Positions 54,034-63,725 of a DNA stretch of 64,000 bases are shown in pieces (the first letter of the stretch is position 1; each line of letters begins with the position of its first letter). A program made the position numbers and the translations under genes. Source of the stretch: Candidatus Electrothrix scaldis (GTDB lineage Bacteria; Desulfobacterota; Desulfobulbia; Desulfobulbales; Desulfobulbaceae); the NCBI GenBank assembly GCA_033584155.1, contig CP138355.1, positions 2,061,501 through 2,125,500 on the forward strand, in the 5' to 3' direction. A model generated the notes under the pieces. That model was not told the origin of the DNA. It searched no databases and saw only the letters and a program-made list of their open reading frames with translations.

Positions 54034-55065
54034 TTATCCGACCGGATGATGGAGAGACACTGAGGAGTCGCTATTCCTGATTTGAATAAACTCAGCAGCA
54101 ATACTCACGGCGATCTCTTCTGGGGTTCGGCTGTGAATAGGCATACCAACTGGTGCATGAACCCGGCTGAGGAATTCTTCCTGAACACCCTCGGCGCGCA
54201 GTCTGGTAAAGATCTGAGCTGCTTTGGTCTTGCTGGCCAGCATGCCCAGGTATTGCAAATCCTCCTTAAGCAATTGTCTGAGCACCAGTTCGTCATAGCG
54301 ATGCGAAGGGGTCATAATAAGGACCCAGCTCTGTTTTCCCTTGGGGATATGTTGCCGTACCTGAGAAAAGGGGCAGGTAATCTTTTCATCAGCACGGACA
54401 TTGGCATGCAGGGTGCTAATATCCTGTCTTTCATCAAAGATCACCACCCGGAATCCCAAGGTCTTCAGGAGGCTTGAAACCGCCAGGCTGACATGGCCTC
54501 CGCCGATGAGATAGGCTGTGTCTGCTAAGCCGATTTGCAGGGCAAAGGACCAGTCCGAAGGGCTTGTAAATCGGAAGGTTGCGGCTGTTCCTTGCTGCTC
54601 TGGCTGCCAAGGCGCAAGAGTCATTCCGGCAGGGGAGAAGCAAAGCCATCCGTATCTTCCTTTTTGCAGGTTTTTTCTTACCTTCTCAAGACAGCTGGCA
54701 TGCCCCTTGGCTAAGGGATATAGAGGATAGAGCAAGATCTGCTGGCTGCCGCCGCAAACCATGCCTGAATCGTCCTCACCCCCGGAATTTTCATGGGTTC
54801 GATAGATGAACTCAGGGAGTATCTCCTCACCTGTATCGCCTGTGTCGGTGCTGGTTTTGAGTCGCTTATGGGCGTAATCGACTAGCTCATATTCCACAGC
54901 CCCACCACCGATGGAGCCCTGGAGTTGTTTGTCTTGGGATACGGTCATGACAAAGCCGGGTTTTCCCGGTGCCGAGCCCTTTGAAGAGACAACAAGGAGC
55001 AGCATGACCGGTACGCCTGCGCGGAGCTGTTGTTCTATGGCCTGCCAGGAAAATTTTTTATGCAT
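54034..55065 (-). CDS. xdhC: XdhC/CoxI-type molybdenum cofactor insertion factor
   Basis: A 343-residue protein with the XdhC N-terminal domain (MLLLVVSSKGSAPGKPGFVM; GSIGGGAVEYELVDYA; MVCGGSQQILLYPL) and the C-terminal Rossmann domain (TAYLIGGGHVSLAVSSLLKT). XdhC binds sulfurated molybdenum cofactor and loads it into xanthine dehydrogenase-type enzymes. It starts six bases after the xdhB stop, in the expected order. Confidence 0.92.
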   Translation of the reverse strand: MHKKFSWQAIEQQLRAGVPVMLLLVVSSKGSAPGKPGFVMTVSQDKQLQGSIGGGAVEYELVDYAHKRLKTSTDTGDTGEEILPEFIYRTHENSGGEDDSGMVCGGSQQILLYPLYPLAKGHASCLEKVRKNLQKGRYGWLCFSPAGMTLAPWQPEQQGTAATFRFTSPSDWSFALQIGLADTAYLIGGGHVSLAVSSLLKTLGFRVVIFDERQDISTLHANVRADEKITCPFSQVRQHIPKGKQSWVLIMTPSHRYDELVLRQLLKEDLQYLGMLASKTKAAQIFTRLRAEGVQEEFLSRVHAPVGMPIHSRTPEEIAVSIAAEFIQIRNSDSSVSLHHPVG

Positions 55066-55071
55066 GGTGGC

Positions 55072-57342
55072 TTAATGCACCTCACTTTGTTGGTGTTTGA
55101 GCGCCATGAAGACCTTTTCCGGTGTCCAGGGGGCATCATATTTGATTGCTATATCAGGATCAAATGCGCGCATGGCATTGGCAAGGGCAAAATAGGCCCC
55201 GATACCGTACATAAAGGGCGGTTCTCCGATGGCCTTGGAATGGAAAGGACCATAGGCATTCTGAGAGTCTTCAAGAAAGGAAATCTCTATATTCTCCGGG
55301 GCAAAATAGAGATCAGGTATTTTATAACTACTCAGGCTGTCCGTCAGCAGGCGTCCGTCTTTGCCGTAGCACAGGGTTTCAAGGCTTGTCCAGCCCAGCC
55401 CTTGGACCACTGCGCCTTCTATTTGTCCTTGGTCAATCTGGGGATGGAGGCTTTTGCCGGAATCATGAACCAGACGTACCGAATCAATCGAGTAGGTTCC
55501 CCGCAAGGCATCAAGGGTCACCTCCACCAGCGCGAGGCCGTAGACGTGATAGGCAAAGGGTTTACCCTTGCCCGTGCTTTTGTCAAACCAGATGTGCGGG
55601 GTCGCGTAATAGGCTTGGGCCGAGAGATTGACCCGGTTAATATAGGCCAGACGAACCAGTTCTTCCCAGCGCATTGTTTCTTCACAGCCTTGGGCAGAGA
55701 CCATCCCCATTGAAAACTCAATGCTTGCATTTTGACATCCCCCCAGTTTTTCCGAGGCTACTTTTTTCAGCCTCTCGGCAATGGAGAGACAAGCCAGCTG
55801 GGTCGCATTGCCATTAAGGTCTGCACCGCTACTGGCCGCTGTGGGCGAGGCATTGGCGATGCGGGTGGTATTGGTGCTTTCTATCTTGATTTTTTCCCGG
55901 GAAAGAGAAAAGGTGCGGGCTGCGATGGAAGCGATTTTTTCATTCACCCCTTGGCCCATCTCTATAGCACCGGTGCTGATACTGACGCTACCGTCCGTAT
56001 AGACATGGACCAGGGCCCCGGCCTGATTTAAAAAGGTGGTGGTAAAGGAGATGCCAAAGCAGACCGGCATCAAGGCCATGCCTTTTTTGTATAACCTGTT
56101 ATTTGCGTTGAATTCCTGGATATTTTGCTTTGTTTGTTGAAGATCATAGAGCCGCTCGGCTTGGTGCAGGCATTTTCGGGCATTACATGGCTCCATAGGC
56201 ATGCCGCAGGGCAGGGTGTCTCCCTCCTTCAGCAGGTTCGCCCGCTGGATCTGCTCGGCCTCGATATTCATACCCTTGGCTGCGTGATGGATTGCGGCCT
56301 CCATAATAAACATGGCCTGAGGCGCTCCGAAGCCCCGAAAAGCGGTGTTGGGTGTTGTATTGGTTCGGCAGCAGGCCCCAGTGATTTTCACATTGGGGAT
56401 ATAATAGCTGTTTGTTGCGTGCAACATGGAGCGCTCAAGGATGGCCGTGGATAAGTCTGCCGAGGCCCCTGCATCCTGGTAATAGGTCGTTTCAAAGGCG
56501 AGGATTTTGCCTGCTGCGGAAAGGCCTATTTTATAGTCAGCAGAATATGGATGGCGTTTGCCGGTCATGATCATATCTTCATGGCGCTCCAGCACGATCT
56601 TGACCGGTTTTCCGGTATGTTGACTTGCCAGGGCCGCCATGACAGCCCAGGCCGTTGCCTGATCTTCTTTGCCGCCAAAGGCTCCGCCCAGTCTGGCCAC
56701 ATCCACTTCAACCTGATGCATGGGGAGACCCAGAACCCTGGCCGTCATGACCTGAACCAAATTGGGGGCCTGGGTTGAAGAGAGGATTTTTATTCCCCCT
56801 CCCTCAACAGGAAAAGCAAGGGCGGATTGGGTCTCAAAATAGATATGCTCCTGGCCTCCGGTGCTGGCTGTGCCTGCAAAGATATGCGCACATTGCTGCC
56901 AGGCCTGGTCTATATCGCCACAACAGACCGTGATCGGCGGTGCTATAAAGGCATTTTGGGCAAATGCCTCGCGCGGGTCAAAGATCGGGGCCAGCTCTTC
57001 GATTTTTATTTTAAGCAGAGAGAGGGCCAGGCGTGCAGCAGAAGCAGACTCAGCAACGATTAATCCCAGAGGCTGACCAAGAAAATGGACCTCCTGTTCA
57101 GCAAAGAGCGGCTCATCCAGGATCACGTTCCCTATCTGGTTGGTCCCGGAGATATCCTGGGCCCGTAAAACAGCCTTAACACCCTTGGCGGTCAGCGCCT
57201 TGTCTGTCTGGAAGCCAATAATTCGGCCATGCGGAGAAGGGGAAGGGATGACGGCCCCGTATAATGTTCCTTCTGCTAAAGGGAGATCATCGATAAATAG
57301 GGATTTCCCCTGGACATTGAGGAGCGGATCTTTGGGCTTCAT
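55072..57342 (-). CDS. xdhB: Xanthine dehydrogenase-type molybdenum hydroxylase, Mo-binding subunit
   Basis: A 756-residue molybdopterin-binding subunit, with the start coupled to xdhA by a 4-nt overlap. Key motifs are the Mo-pterin segment ARLGGAFGGKEDQATAWAVM, the NTAFRGFGAPQAMFIMEAA segment, GAIEMGQGVNEKI and the catalytic-Glu segment SKAIGEPPFMYGIGAYFALA. The family hydroxylates purines or N-heterocycles. The conserved RGFGAPQ and Glu in GEPP fit xanthine dehydrogenase, but the substrate should be treated as predicted. Full length. Confidence 0.88.
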   Translation of the reverse strand: MKPKDPLLNVQGKSLFIDDLPLAEGTLYGAVIPSPSPHGRIIGFQTDKALTAKGVKAVLRAQDISGTNQIGNVILDEPLFAEQEVHFLGQPLGLIVAESASAARLALSLLKIKIEELAPIFDPREAFAQNAFIAPPITVCCGDIDQAWQQCAHIFAGTASTGGQEHIYFETQSALAFPVEGGGIKILSSTQAPNLVQVMTARVLGLPMHQVEVDVARLGGAFGGKEDQATAWAVMAALASQHTGKPVKIVLERHEDMIMTGKRHPYSADYKIGLSAAGKILAFETTYYQDAGASADLSTAILERSMLHATNSYYIPNVKITGACCRTNTTPNTAFRGFGAPQAMFIMEAAIHHAAKGMNIEAEQIQRANLLKEGDTLPCGMPMEPCNARKCLHQAERLYDLQQTKQNIQEFNANNRLYKKGMALMPVCFGISFTTTFLNQAGALVHVYTDGSVSISTGAIEMGQGVNEKIASIAARTFSLSREKIKIESTNTTRIANASPTAASSGADLNGNATQLACLSIAERLKKVASEKLGGCQNASIEFSMGMVSAQGCEETMRWEELVRLAYINRVNLSAQAYYATPHIWFDKSTGKGKPFAYHVYGLALVEVTLDALRGTYSIDSVRLVHDSGKSLHPQIDQGQIEGAVVQGLGWTSLETLCYGKDGRLLTDSLSSYKIPDLYFAPENIEISFLEDSQNAYGPFHSKAIGEPPFMYGIGAYFALANAMRAFDPDIAIKYDAPWTPEKVFMALKHQQSEVH

Positions 57343-58799
57343 ACGTGACCTCCAAGTGGAGCAGGGAGAAACTGGGCAAAATGGGCCTTGATCAGCTGAC
57401 CGAGCAGGAGTCTCTTGTAGGTGGCCGAACCTCTGCTATCACTGATCGGGGCAACCTCGGACTCAGCAATCTCCGCAGCCCGGTCAATCACTTCCTCCGT
57501 GATCTCTTTCCCGGCCAGGTATTCCACGGTCTTGCGGAGATACAGGGGAGTCGCAGCCACGCCTCCGGCACTTATATGTACTTCTTCAATCCTACCTTTT
57601 GGGGCATAGAGAGAGATGGCGGAATTGACACTTGCGATGTCCAGATGGCTACGCTGGCAGACCTTTTCGAAGTTGAAAAGGGTCTGTTCTTTCAGGGCCG
57701 GAAACTCGATTTGTTCGATAAGCTCGCCCTCTTGCAGGTCAAGATCCTTGTAGCCCTTGAAGAAGTCTTTCAGGGCAACCCGCCTGTGCGTTTTCTTATG
57801 CTGTAGATGAAGTTGTGCGTCCAGGGCCAGCAGGTAAATTGTTCCGTCTGCAATGGGTGAGGCATTAACGATATTGCCGCCCAGAGTTGCCCTGTTACGG
57901 ATAGGGAGCGAGGCTATTCGTTCAAAATGCTGTGTGATGGCGGGAATCATCTCCTGCATGATCGGGGATTCCTCAAGCTCAGAGAAGGTTGTCCCTGCAC
58001 CTATTAGACACCTTGTCCCTTCTCTGCGAATGCCCCGTAGCTTCTTCTCACGGGAAAGAAAAAGGATGTTCTCTTCTCTGGAGGCTTCGCGATGTTGGAC
58101 AAAAAAATCCGTGCCGCCTGCAATAATCTGCGTTTTATCAGCAGATACTCTGTTTACTTGGTCTGGCGTAGCTTTTCCAGAATTGGGCGAGGTCGATTGT
58201 ATTTTTTTCAGACGCGAGTTGATGTCGAGGAAGTAGGGCGGAAGGACTTTGGTGTGTACCAGGAATTGCAGCCTCTCTTCCCCTGGAGGGGGGAGGCCGG
58301 GTGAGGTCGCATCTCTCGTAAAGAAGCGCTCCATGCCCAGAATTGCCCGTTTAATTGCTGTGTAGCCGGTGCAGCGGCAGAGATTTCCAGAGACCGAGGC
58401 AAGAGCACTTTGCTTGTCGAAAGCAGGGGCGGTCAGGAGATATGCTGTCATTGCGATGACAATTCCCGGTGAGCAGAAGCCGCATTGGCTGCCGCCCTCC
58501 TGAACAAGCAGGGTTCCTACTGGATTTATTTGCTGACTTTGCTGGCTGCTAAGTCCCTCTATGGTGACAAGATGTCTGCCTTCCACATCACCAGCTGGCA
58601 GGATACAGGAATTCACTGCCCGGTATGAAAGTCCGTCCTGCTCAAGCGTCCCCAGTAAAACGAGACAGGTCCCGCAATCACCTTCTTTGCAGGCTGCCTT
58701 GGTACCGGTGAGTCGCAGGTCGCTACGGAGTAGATCCAGCACAGGGTAGCTGGCTGAACAGTGCAGTTCCTGTTGCTTCTGATTGATGATAACAGACAT
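57339..58799 (-). CDS. xdhA: Xanthine dehydrogenase-type small subunit, 2Fe-2S plus FAD domains
   Basis: A 486-residue fusion. The N-terminal ferredoxin-like part has a plant-type 2Fe-2S loop (TKAACKEGDCGTCLVLLGTL), then the second helical 2Fe-2S domain (QCGFCSPGIVIAM; CRCTGYTAIKRAIL). The C-terminal half is a CO-dehydrogenase-like FAD-binding domain (IIAGGTDFFVQHREAS; IRNRATLGGNIVNASPIAD). Electrons pass from the Mo site in XdhB through the two clusters to FAD. The start is the ATG of MSVIINQKQQ, 7 bases after GAGGA; an upstream TTG is two codons earlier. First gene of the xdhABC unit. Confidence 0.9.
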   Translation of the reverse strand: MSVIINQKQQELHCSASYPVLDLLRSDLRLTGTKAACKEGDCGTCLVLLGTLEQDGLSYRAVNSCILPAGDVEGRHLVTIEGLSSQQSQQINPVGTLLVQEGGSQCGFCSPGIVIAMTAYLLTAPAFDKQSALASVSGNLCRCTGYTAIKRAILGMERFFTRDATSPGLPPPGEERLQFLVHTKVLPPYFLDINSRLKKIQSTSPNSGKATPDQVNRVSADKTQIIAGGTDFFVQHREASREENILFLSREKKLRGIRREGTRCLIGAGTTFSELEESPIMQEMIPAITQHFERIASLPIRNRATLGGNIVNASPIADGTIYLLALDAQLHLQHKKTHRRVALKDFFKGYKDLDLQEGELIEQIEFPALKEQTLFNFEKVCQRSHLDIASVNSAISLYAPKGRIEEVHISAGGVAATPLYLRKTVEYLAGKEITEEVIDRAAEIAESEVAPISDSRGSATYKRLLLGQLIKAHFAQFLPAPLGGHV

Positions 58800-58831
58800 G
58801 AACAAGTCCTCAATGTAGATGCTATGATATC

Positions 58832-59530
58832 TCAGATAATCAGTTCCTCATGCCGGGTCTGGGTGCTCGTGTCGTCTTCTGTATGACCCGCATTTTGCGA
58901 AAAACGTTTGAGGAGCAGTTGAATCAGGTAAAAACCGAACTGGGGGTTTTGGTAGTAGAGTTGCTTGATCTGCTTGTCCGTCATGGAGAGTAACTCCACC
59001 TCACTTCCACAGCGAAGAGTAGCCAAGCGTATAGGGTTACTGGCAAAGACACCCATTTCTCCGAAAAGCTCGCCGGGTTTAATAATCACATCCAGTTCAT
59101 CGACGCGCAGTACTCCTGATTTGAGAAGGTAGATTTTATCTGCCTTGTCACCACGATGAAAAACAATATCACCCTCCTTGAGCACTTCTTTGTGCATGTG
59201 AGGGATCATGAACTCAAAGGACATATCATCCTCTGAAGCCGATCGGACCTGTTCGATCAACCTCCGCATCTGTATTAAGCGAAAAAAGTTCATGGGGAGC
59301 AGGACAACATGCAGGACCAATAAGGGCCAGACCTGGGCATTGACTGCATAGACAATAAAGGTTGCATTGCTTGCCATGCCGATGATGCGCAGAGGGATCA
59401 TGTTCTTCATGTAGAAGGTGGAGAACATGAGGCAGGCAGCGAGAAATCCCAGGAGTTGGAGGCAGTCCATAATGGCGATAGGGTTATGTGTTTCTTTGTA
59501 TGAAAGTACGGGCTTCAGTATCTTTCGCAC
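58832..59530 (-). CDS. Membrane protein with YgjV-like N-terminus and cyclic nucleotide-binding domain
   Basis: A 232-residue protein. Residues ~22-90 carry three hydrophobic segments (LQLLGFLAACLMFSTFYM; VWPLLVLHVVLLPMNFFRLI), reminiscent of YgjV or the Popeye membrane region. Residues ~110-205 are a CNMP-type domain (LKEGDIVFHRGDKADKIYLL; KPGELFGEMGVFASNPIRLA) whose ligand pocket resembles, but does not prove, cAMP binding. No DNA-binding helix follows. The start is GTG at 59530, placed by AGGAGG 14 bases upstream; ATG 59470 is a shorter alternative. It lies between mnmA and xdhA, probably in one transcript. Confidence 0.7.
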   Translation of the reverse strand: MRKILKPVLSYKETHNPIAIMDCLQLLGFLAACLMFSTFYMKNMIPLRIIGMASNATFIVYAVNAQVWPLLVLHVVLLPMNFFRLIQMRRLIEQVRSASEDDMSFEFMIPHMHKEVLKEGDIVFHRGDKADKIYLLKSGVLRVDELDVIIKPGELFGEMGVFASNPIRLATLRCGSEVELLSMTDKQIKQLYYQNPQFGFYLIQLLLKRFSQNAGHTEDDTSTQTRHEELII

Positions 59531-59570
59531 CTTGTTGTTCCGTCCCTCCTGAAGGAAAAGGAGCGGAACG

Positions 59571-60611
59571 CTATGTGATTATTCCTGATCCGACCACCAT
59601 GTCGTCCTGATACAGGACGGCAAATTGCCCAGGGGTCACAGCACGCTGGGGCTCCTCAAAGCAAACCCTCCAGTTTCCGTCCGCCTCAGGCAGAACTTCT
59701 GCGGCAGCGGCGCGATGGCGGGAACGAAGTTGCACCTTACCCTGCCAGGACCTTGGCCCGTCCAATTGCCATTGCATATGGGAAAGTCGGAGCTCGCGAT
59801 GGAAGAGTTCCTCGTTTTTCCCAACAAGAACTTGGTTTTTCTCTGCATTAAGTCCAACAACATACCAAGGCGTGACATCGGGTATGCCTAGGCCCCGGCG
59901 TTGCCCTACGGTGTATTTCCAGATGCCATGATGCGTTCCTAAAACTCTGCCTTCAGTGCTGACGATTTCTCCTTGTTCACTCCTGAGCCCTTGCTCAAGG
60001 AGAAAGGAGGTCAGATCATGCTGGGCCAGAAAACAGACATCCTGGCTTTCCTCACCGCTGAATTGGGTGAAGCCCAGATCCTGTGCTCGACGAAAGATAT
60101 CAGTCTTGCATTGCTCAGCCAGGGGGAAAATGATCTGCTGGAGTTGCTGGGAAGAAAGGCGGCAGAGGAAGTAGGATTGATCTTTTTTCGGGTCATCCCC
60201 TCGCCGCAGAAAAAACCTGCCATTGTTTTGGCATATCCCGGCATAATGCCCTGTAGCGATTTTATTCATACCCTGCGCACACATTGCCTGAATAAGCAGG
60301 CCGAATTTGATCTCCCGATTGCAGACGACACAGGGGTTCGGGGTCCGGCCCAGGCGGTATTCTGTGCAGAAATATTTGATAATCCGCTTAGTAAATTGCT
60401 CCCCCATCTCTATGAAATGGAGAGGAATTCTCAAGCGGTCAGCAACTGCCTGGACCTTACCTATTTGCTCATCAAGACCGGGGAGCGGTAATTTCATGAA
60501 AAAACCATGCACGGAAAATCCCTGCTCAAGCAGGGTAACAGCCGCAACCGTGGAATCTACTCCACCGCTCATGGCAACGCCGATAGTACAGGGGCTGGTT
60601 ATTTCTGGCAT
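59571..60611 (-). CDS. mnmA: tRNA 2-thiouridylase MnmA
   Basis: A 346-residue protein with the PP-loop IGVAMSGGVDSTVAAVTLLE at the N-terminus, the catalytic cysteine in GRTPNPCVVCNREIKFG, the second cysteine in QDVCFLAQ, and the C-terminal OB-like domain (WKYTVGQRRGLGIPDVTPWY). MnmA adds sulfur at U34 of Glu, Gln and Lys tRNAs, with sulfur from TusA-type relays; this window contains a TusA domain fused to a sulfite reductase. It also contains mnmE, which modifies the same uridine. Full length. Confidence 0.95.
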   Translation of the reverse strand: MPEITSPCTIGVAMSGGVDSTVAAVTLLEQGFSVHGFFMKLPLPGLDEQIGKVQAVADRLRIPLHFIEMGEQFTKRIIKYFCTEYRLGRTPNPCVVCNREIKFGLLIQAMCAQGMNKIATGHYAGICQNNGRFFLRRGDDPKKDQSYFLCRLSSQQLQQIIFPLAEQCKTDIFRRAQDLGFTQFSGEESQDVCFLAQHDLTSFLLEQGLRSEQGEIVSTEGRVLGTHHGIWKYTVGQRRGLGIPDVTPWYVVGLNAEKNQVLVGKNEELFHRELRLSHMQWQLDGPRSWQGKVQLRSRHRAAAAEVLPEADGNWRVCFEEPQRAVTPGQFAVLYQDDMVVGSGIIT

Positions 60612-60645
60612 GGTATGCTCATGGTTGAGAGGTGGTTAGAGCTGT

Positions 60646-62052
60646 TCACACATTTCGTCCGTACTCATCATCAAAGCGGACGATGTCGTCTTCGCCGAGA
60701 TAGCTACCTATCTGAATTTCTATGAGTTCTAGGGGGATGACCCCAGGATTTTCCAGGCGATGGGTGGTTCCCAGCGGGATATAGGTCGATTCGTCCTCTC
60801 GGAGCAGGATATCCCGATCGCCATTGGCAACCCGGGCAGTCCCCCGCACTACAACCCAGTGCTCATGGCGATGATGGTGCATCTGGGAAGAAAGACGGGC
60901 ACCTGGATTTACGGTGATTCGCTTGATTTGAAAGCGATCATGGATCTCCAGGGTCGTATAGCTGCCCCAGGGACGATAGACGGTCCGATGGCTGTAGAAC
61001 TCTCCGCGCTTCCCCTGTTTGAGTTTATTGACGATCTTTTTCACATCCTGGGAACGATCCATCGGGGCAACCAGAACCGCGTCTGAGGTCTCTATAATTA
61101 GGGTGTCCCTCAAGCCGATCGCCGCCACCAGCGTGTCCTCAGAGCGGATAAGACAGTTCTCAACATCTTCAAGCAAGACATCACCGCTGGTTACATTGCC
61201 TTTTGGGTCTTTTTCCGCGATATCCCAAAGAGCTCGCCAAGAACCGATATCATTCCAACCAAAGTCGGCTTCGACCACTGCGGCTTGCTTGGTCTTTTCC
61301 ATTAGGGCATAATCAATAGAATTTGCCGGGCTTTGCTGCATAGCATTGGGGTCAAAGCGGAAGAATACACCATCTGGGGCACCCTTTTTGACGGCTTTTT
61401 TCATGCAGCTGACGATATCCGGTGCATATTCTTTGAGCTCGGCAATGAGTAGCTCGTTTGGAAAGGCAAACATACCGCTGTTCCAAAAGTAATTGCCGTC
61501 AGCGATATACTGTTCTGCCGTTTCCAGGTCGGGTTTTTCCACAAAGGATTCTACCGCATGCCCTTCCCCCTTACGGATGTATCCGTACCCGGTCTCCGGG
61601 CGGTCCGGCACTATGCCAAAGGTGGCCAGTTTGCCCTGCTTGGCCAGCTTCTTCGTCTGGTTTACAGCTTTGATAAAGTCATCTGGTCGAGCAATAAGAT
61701 GGTCAGCAGGTAAGACGAGCAAGAGGATGTCTTCTTCCTTGCTTTTTTGCGCAAACAGGGCCGCGCCACAGACAGCCGGAGCCGTGTCTTTGCCCAGGGG
61801 TTCGAGGAGGAGCTGGTACTGGGAAAAAATGTTCAGCTCTTCGACCTGATTACGGACCAGAAAACGGTGTTCTTCCCCCACAACAATAACCGGGGGCAGG
61901 GCATCAGGTATGAGGCTGACCCGGATAAGGGTGGTTTGTAAGAGTGAATGTTCGCCGATCAGGCTGAGAAGTTGTTTAGGATACAGTTCCCGGGAAAGGG
62001 GCCAAAGACGGGTGCCGGTACCGCCAGCAAGGATGACAGGTTGAATGCGCAT
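60646..62052 (-). CDS. manC: Mannose-1-phosphate guanylyltransferase / mannose-6-phosphate isomerase
   Basis: A 468-residue bifunctional protein. The N-terminal nucleotidyltransferase has VILAGGTGTRLWPLSRELYP and the FVEKPD loop; the C-terminal cupin-type isomerase has YRPWGSYTTLEIHDRFQIKR, VNPGARLSSQMHHHRHEHWV. It makes GDP-mannose from mannose-1-phosphate. Next to a phosphomannomutase (manB) upstream, it forms the GDP-mannose pathway for surface polysaccharide. Confidence 0.95.
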   Translation of the reverse strand: MRIQPVILAGGTGTRLWPLSRELYPKQLLSLIGEHSLLQTTLIRVSLIPDALPPVIVVGEEHRFLVRNQVEELNIFSQYQLLLEPLGKDTAPAVCGAALFAQKSKEEDILLLVLPADHLIARPDDFIKAVNQTKKLAKQGKLATFGIVPDRPETGYGYIRKGEGHAVESFVEKPDLETAEQYIADGNYFWNSGMFAFPNELLIAELKEYAPDIVSCMKKAVKKGAPDGVFFRFDPNAMQQSPANSIDYALMEKTKQAAVVEADFGWNDIGSWRALWDIAEKDPKGNVTSGDVLLEDVENCLIRSEDTLVAAIGLRDTLIIETSDAVLVAPMDRSQDVKKIVNKLKQGKRGEFYSHRTVYRPWGSYTTLEIHDRFQIKRITVNPGARLSSQMHHHRHEHWVVVRGTARVANGDRDILLREDESTYIPLGTTHRLENPGVIPLELIEIQIGSYLGEDDIVRFDDEYGRNV

Positions 62053-62074
62053 ATAATAAAATAATGAAAAAATT

Positions 62075-62149
62075 GTAGGGGCAAACCCCTGTGTTTGCCC
62101 TGTATGTCTTTTTTTGTAGAAATCGGGTAGGCACAGGGGGGTACCCTAC
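62075..62149. repeat. Palindromic interspersed repeat, intergenic copy
   Basis: GTAGGGGCAAACCCCTGTGTTTGCCC, then a spacer, then a second half ending GGGGGGTACCCTAC. It has the same order of words as the copy inside the DUF4381 gene, and lies between manB and manC, in non-coding sequence. Confidence 0.75.
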
Positions 62150-62165
62150 AGTAATGTCTATGTCT

Positions 62166-63539
62166 TTATCCCCTGATCAGGGCCAGGAGCTTCTCTGTTT
62201 TCTCCTGCAAGAGTTTCTCATCGGCACGGGTTTCCACGTTCAGGCGCAAAACCGGCTCAGTGTTGGATTTGCGGAGGTTAAAACGAAATTGCGGATAGGC
62301 AACAGAGAGTCCGTCAGTGTAATCCTTCTCGCCATCACTGTATTGCTCCTCCACCTGCTGGAGAGTGGCATCCGGGTCTGCAACTGTGGAGTTAATCTCT
62401 CCACTCACCGGGTAGGCCTGCATCCGTGCATCAACCATTGCAGATAAACTTGTCTCCTGCTGACTGATCAACTGGGCAACCAATAACCAGGGGAGCATGC
62501 CGGAATCGCAATAACCGAATTCCTGGAAATAATGGTGGGCTGACATCTCTCCCCCGTAGACGGCTTGCTCTTTGCGCATGGCCTCTTTGATAAAGGCATG
62601 ACCGGTCTTAGTCATGACCGCTTTGCCACCAGCGTTCTCAACGATTTCCTGGGTGTTCCAGATGAGTCGGGGGTCATGAAGGATGGTTGCCCCTGGATGA
62701 AGCTTGAGGGTGGCAGCAGCCAATAGACCCACGATATAATATCCCTCGATAAAACGACCGGTCTCATCAAAGAGGAAACAACGGTCCGCATCGCCATCCC
62801 AGGCCACAGCAAAATCAGCTTCGTGCTCGCGCACAGCCTGGGCTGTCTCTTCTCGGTTTTCCGGGAGCAGAGGATTAGGTACGCCTTTGGGAAAGGTTCC
62901 ATCCGGCGTAGTATTGAGTTTAATAAAGGTGAAGGGGAGATGCTGTTCCAGCAGGTCAATCACCGGCCCGGCGCAGCCATTGCCCGCATTGACAACGATT
63001 TTTAAAGGGCGCAAACTCTCCTTGTCTATGGAGGAGAGCAAGCGGGAAATGTATTGATACTTATTGGGCATTTTGATATGTCGCCCGATATGATTGGGTT
63101 GTTGAGGCAAGATATTATTATACCATTCTTCTGAGGCTGCGTTTTTCGCGACCTCAAGCAGGCCAGAGTCCGAAGACATGGGGCGGGCACCCCGGCAAAC
63201 GAATTTCATCCCATTATAGTCAGAGGGATTATGGCTGGCTGTGACCATAATGCCGCCGTCTACTCCTTCTTTTTCTCCCTGGAAAACAGAAAAGTATATT
63301 TCTTCTGTGCAGCAGAGGCCAATATCTATCACGTTACAGCCTGCTCTGGTCAAAACCTGGCAAAGGCTGTCGTTAATTTCAGGGCTGGAAAGACGAATAT
63401 CATGTCCTACCACGATTTTTTTGGCATCAATCTGTCGGCAGAAGGCCAAGCCAATACGAGCAGCAATATCTTTGTTCAGCTCTTCGGGCACGCGGCCCCG
63501 GACATCATAGGCAGTAAAACATTTGAGCGGTTCCGACAT
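62166..63539 (-). CDS. manB: Phosphomannomutase/phosphoglucomutase
   Basis: A 457-residue alpha-D-phosphohexomutase. The active-site serine is in MVTASHNPSDYNGMKFVCRG, the metal loop is DFAVAWDGDADRCFLF, the sugar-binding loop GGEMSAHHYF and the phosphate-binding loop LRKSNTEPVLRLNV. It converts mannose-6-phosphate to mannose-1-phosphate, the substrate of the adjacent ManC. Full length. It is the first gene of the minus-strand run. Confidence 0.95.
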   Translation of the reverse strand: MSEPLKCFTAYDVRGRVPEELNKDIAARIGLAFCRQIDAKKIVVGHDIRLSSPEINDSLCQVLTRAGCNVIDIGLCCTEEIYFSVFQGEKEGVDGGIMVTASHNPSDYNGMKFVCRGARPMSSDSGLLEVAKNAASEEWYNNILPQQPNHIGRHIKMPNKYQYISRLLSSIDKESLRPLKIVVNAGNGCAGPVIDLLEQHLPFTFIKLNTTPDGTFPKGVPNPLLPENREETAQAVREHEADFAVAWDGDADRCFLFDETGRFIEGYYIVGLLAAATLKLHPGATILHDPRLIWNTQEIVENAGGKAVMTKTGHAFIKEAMRKEQAVYGGEMSAHHYFQEFGYCDSGMLPWLLVAQLISQQETSLSAMVDARMQAYPVSGEINSTVADPDATLQQVEEQYSDGEKDYTDGLSVAYPQFRFNLRKSNTEPVLRLNVETRADEKLLQEKTEKLLALIRG

Positions 63540-63580
63540 AACTGACCTCGAGTAGAATGGAAATATTTGACAAACACATT

Positions 63581-63609
63581 TTGAACAACAAAAATAAATA
63601 CGTTATACT
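63581..63609 (+). promoter_or_regulatory. Promoter of the rfbA-like gene
   Basis: TTGAAC (63581-63586), 17-bp spacer, TATACT (63604-63609), in an AT-rich region about 117 bp before the start. The divergent manB promoter should be in the same 186-bp region but was not identified. Confidence 0.65.
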
Positions 63610-63725
63610 CAAGCGTATATTTGAGCAACGAGAAAAAGAATGAGTAAGTAATTCATATCATAGAATCAGCCCTGGAAGCAAGTAGCAAGTGTTAAGTGTT
63701 TTTCAGGAGGCTTTGGAGAACTCAT

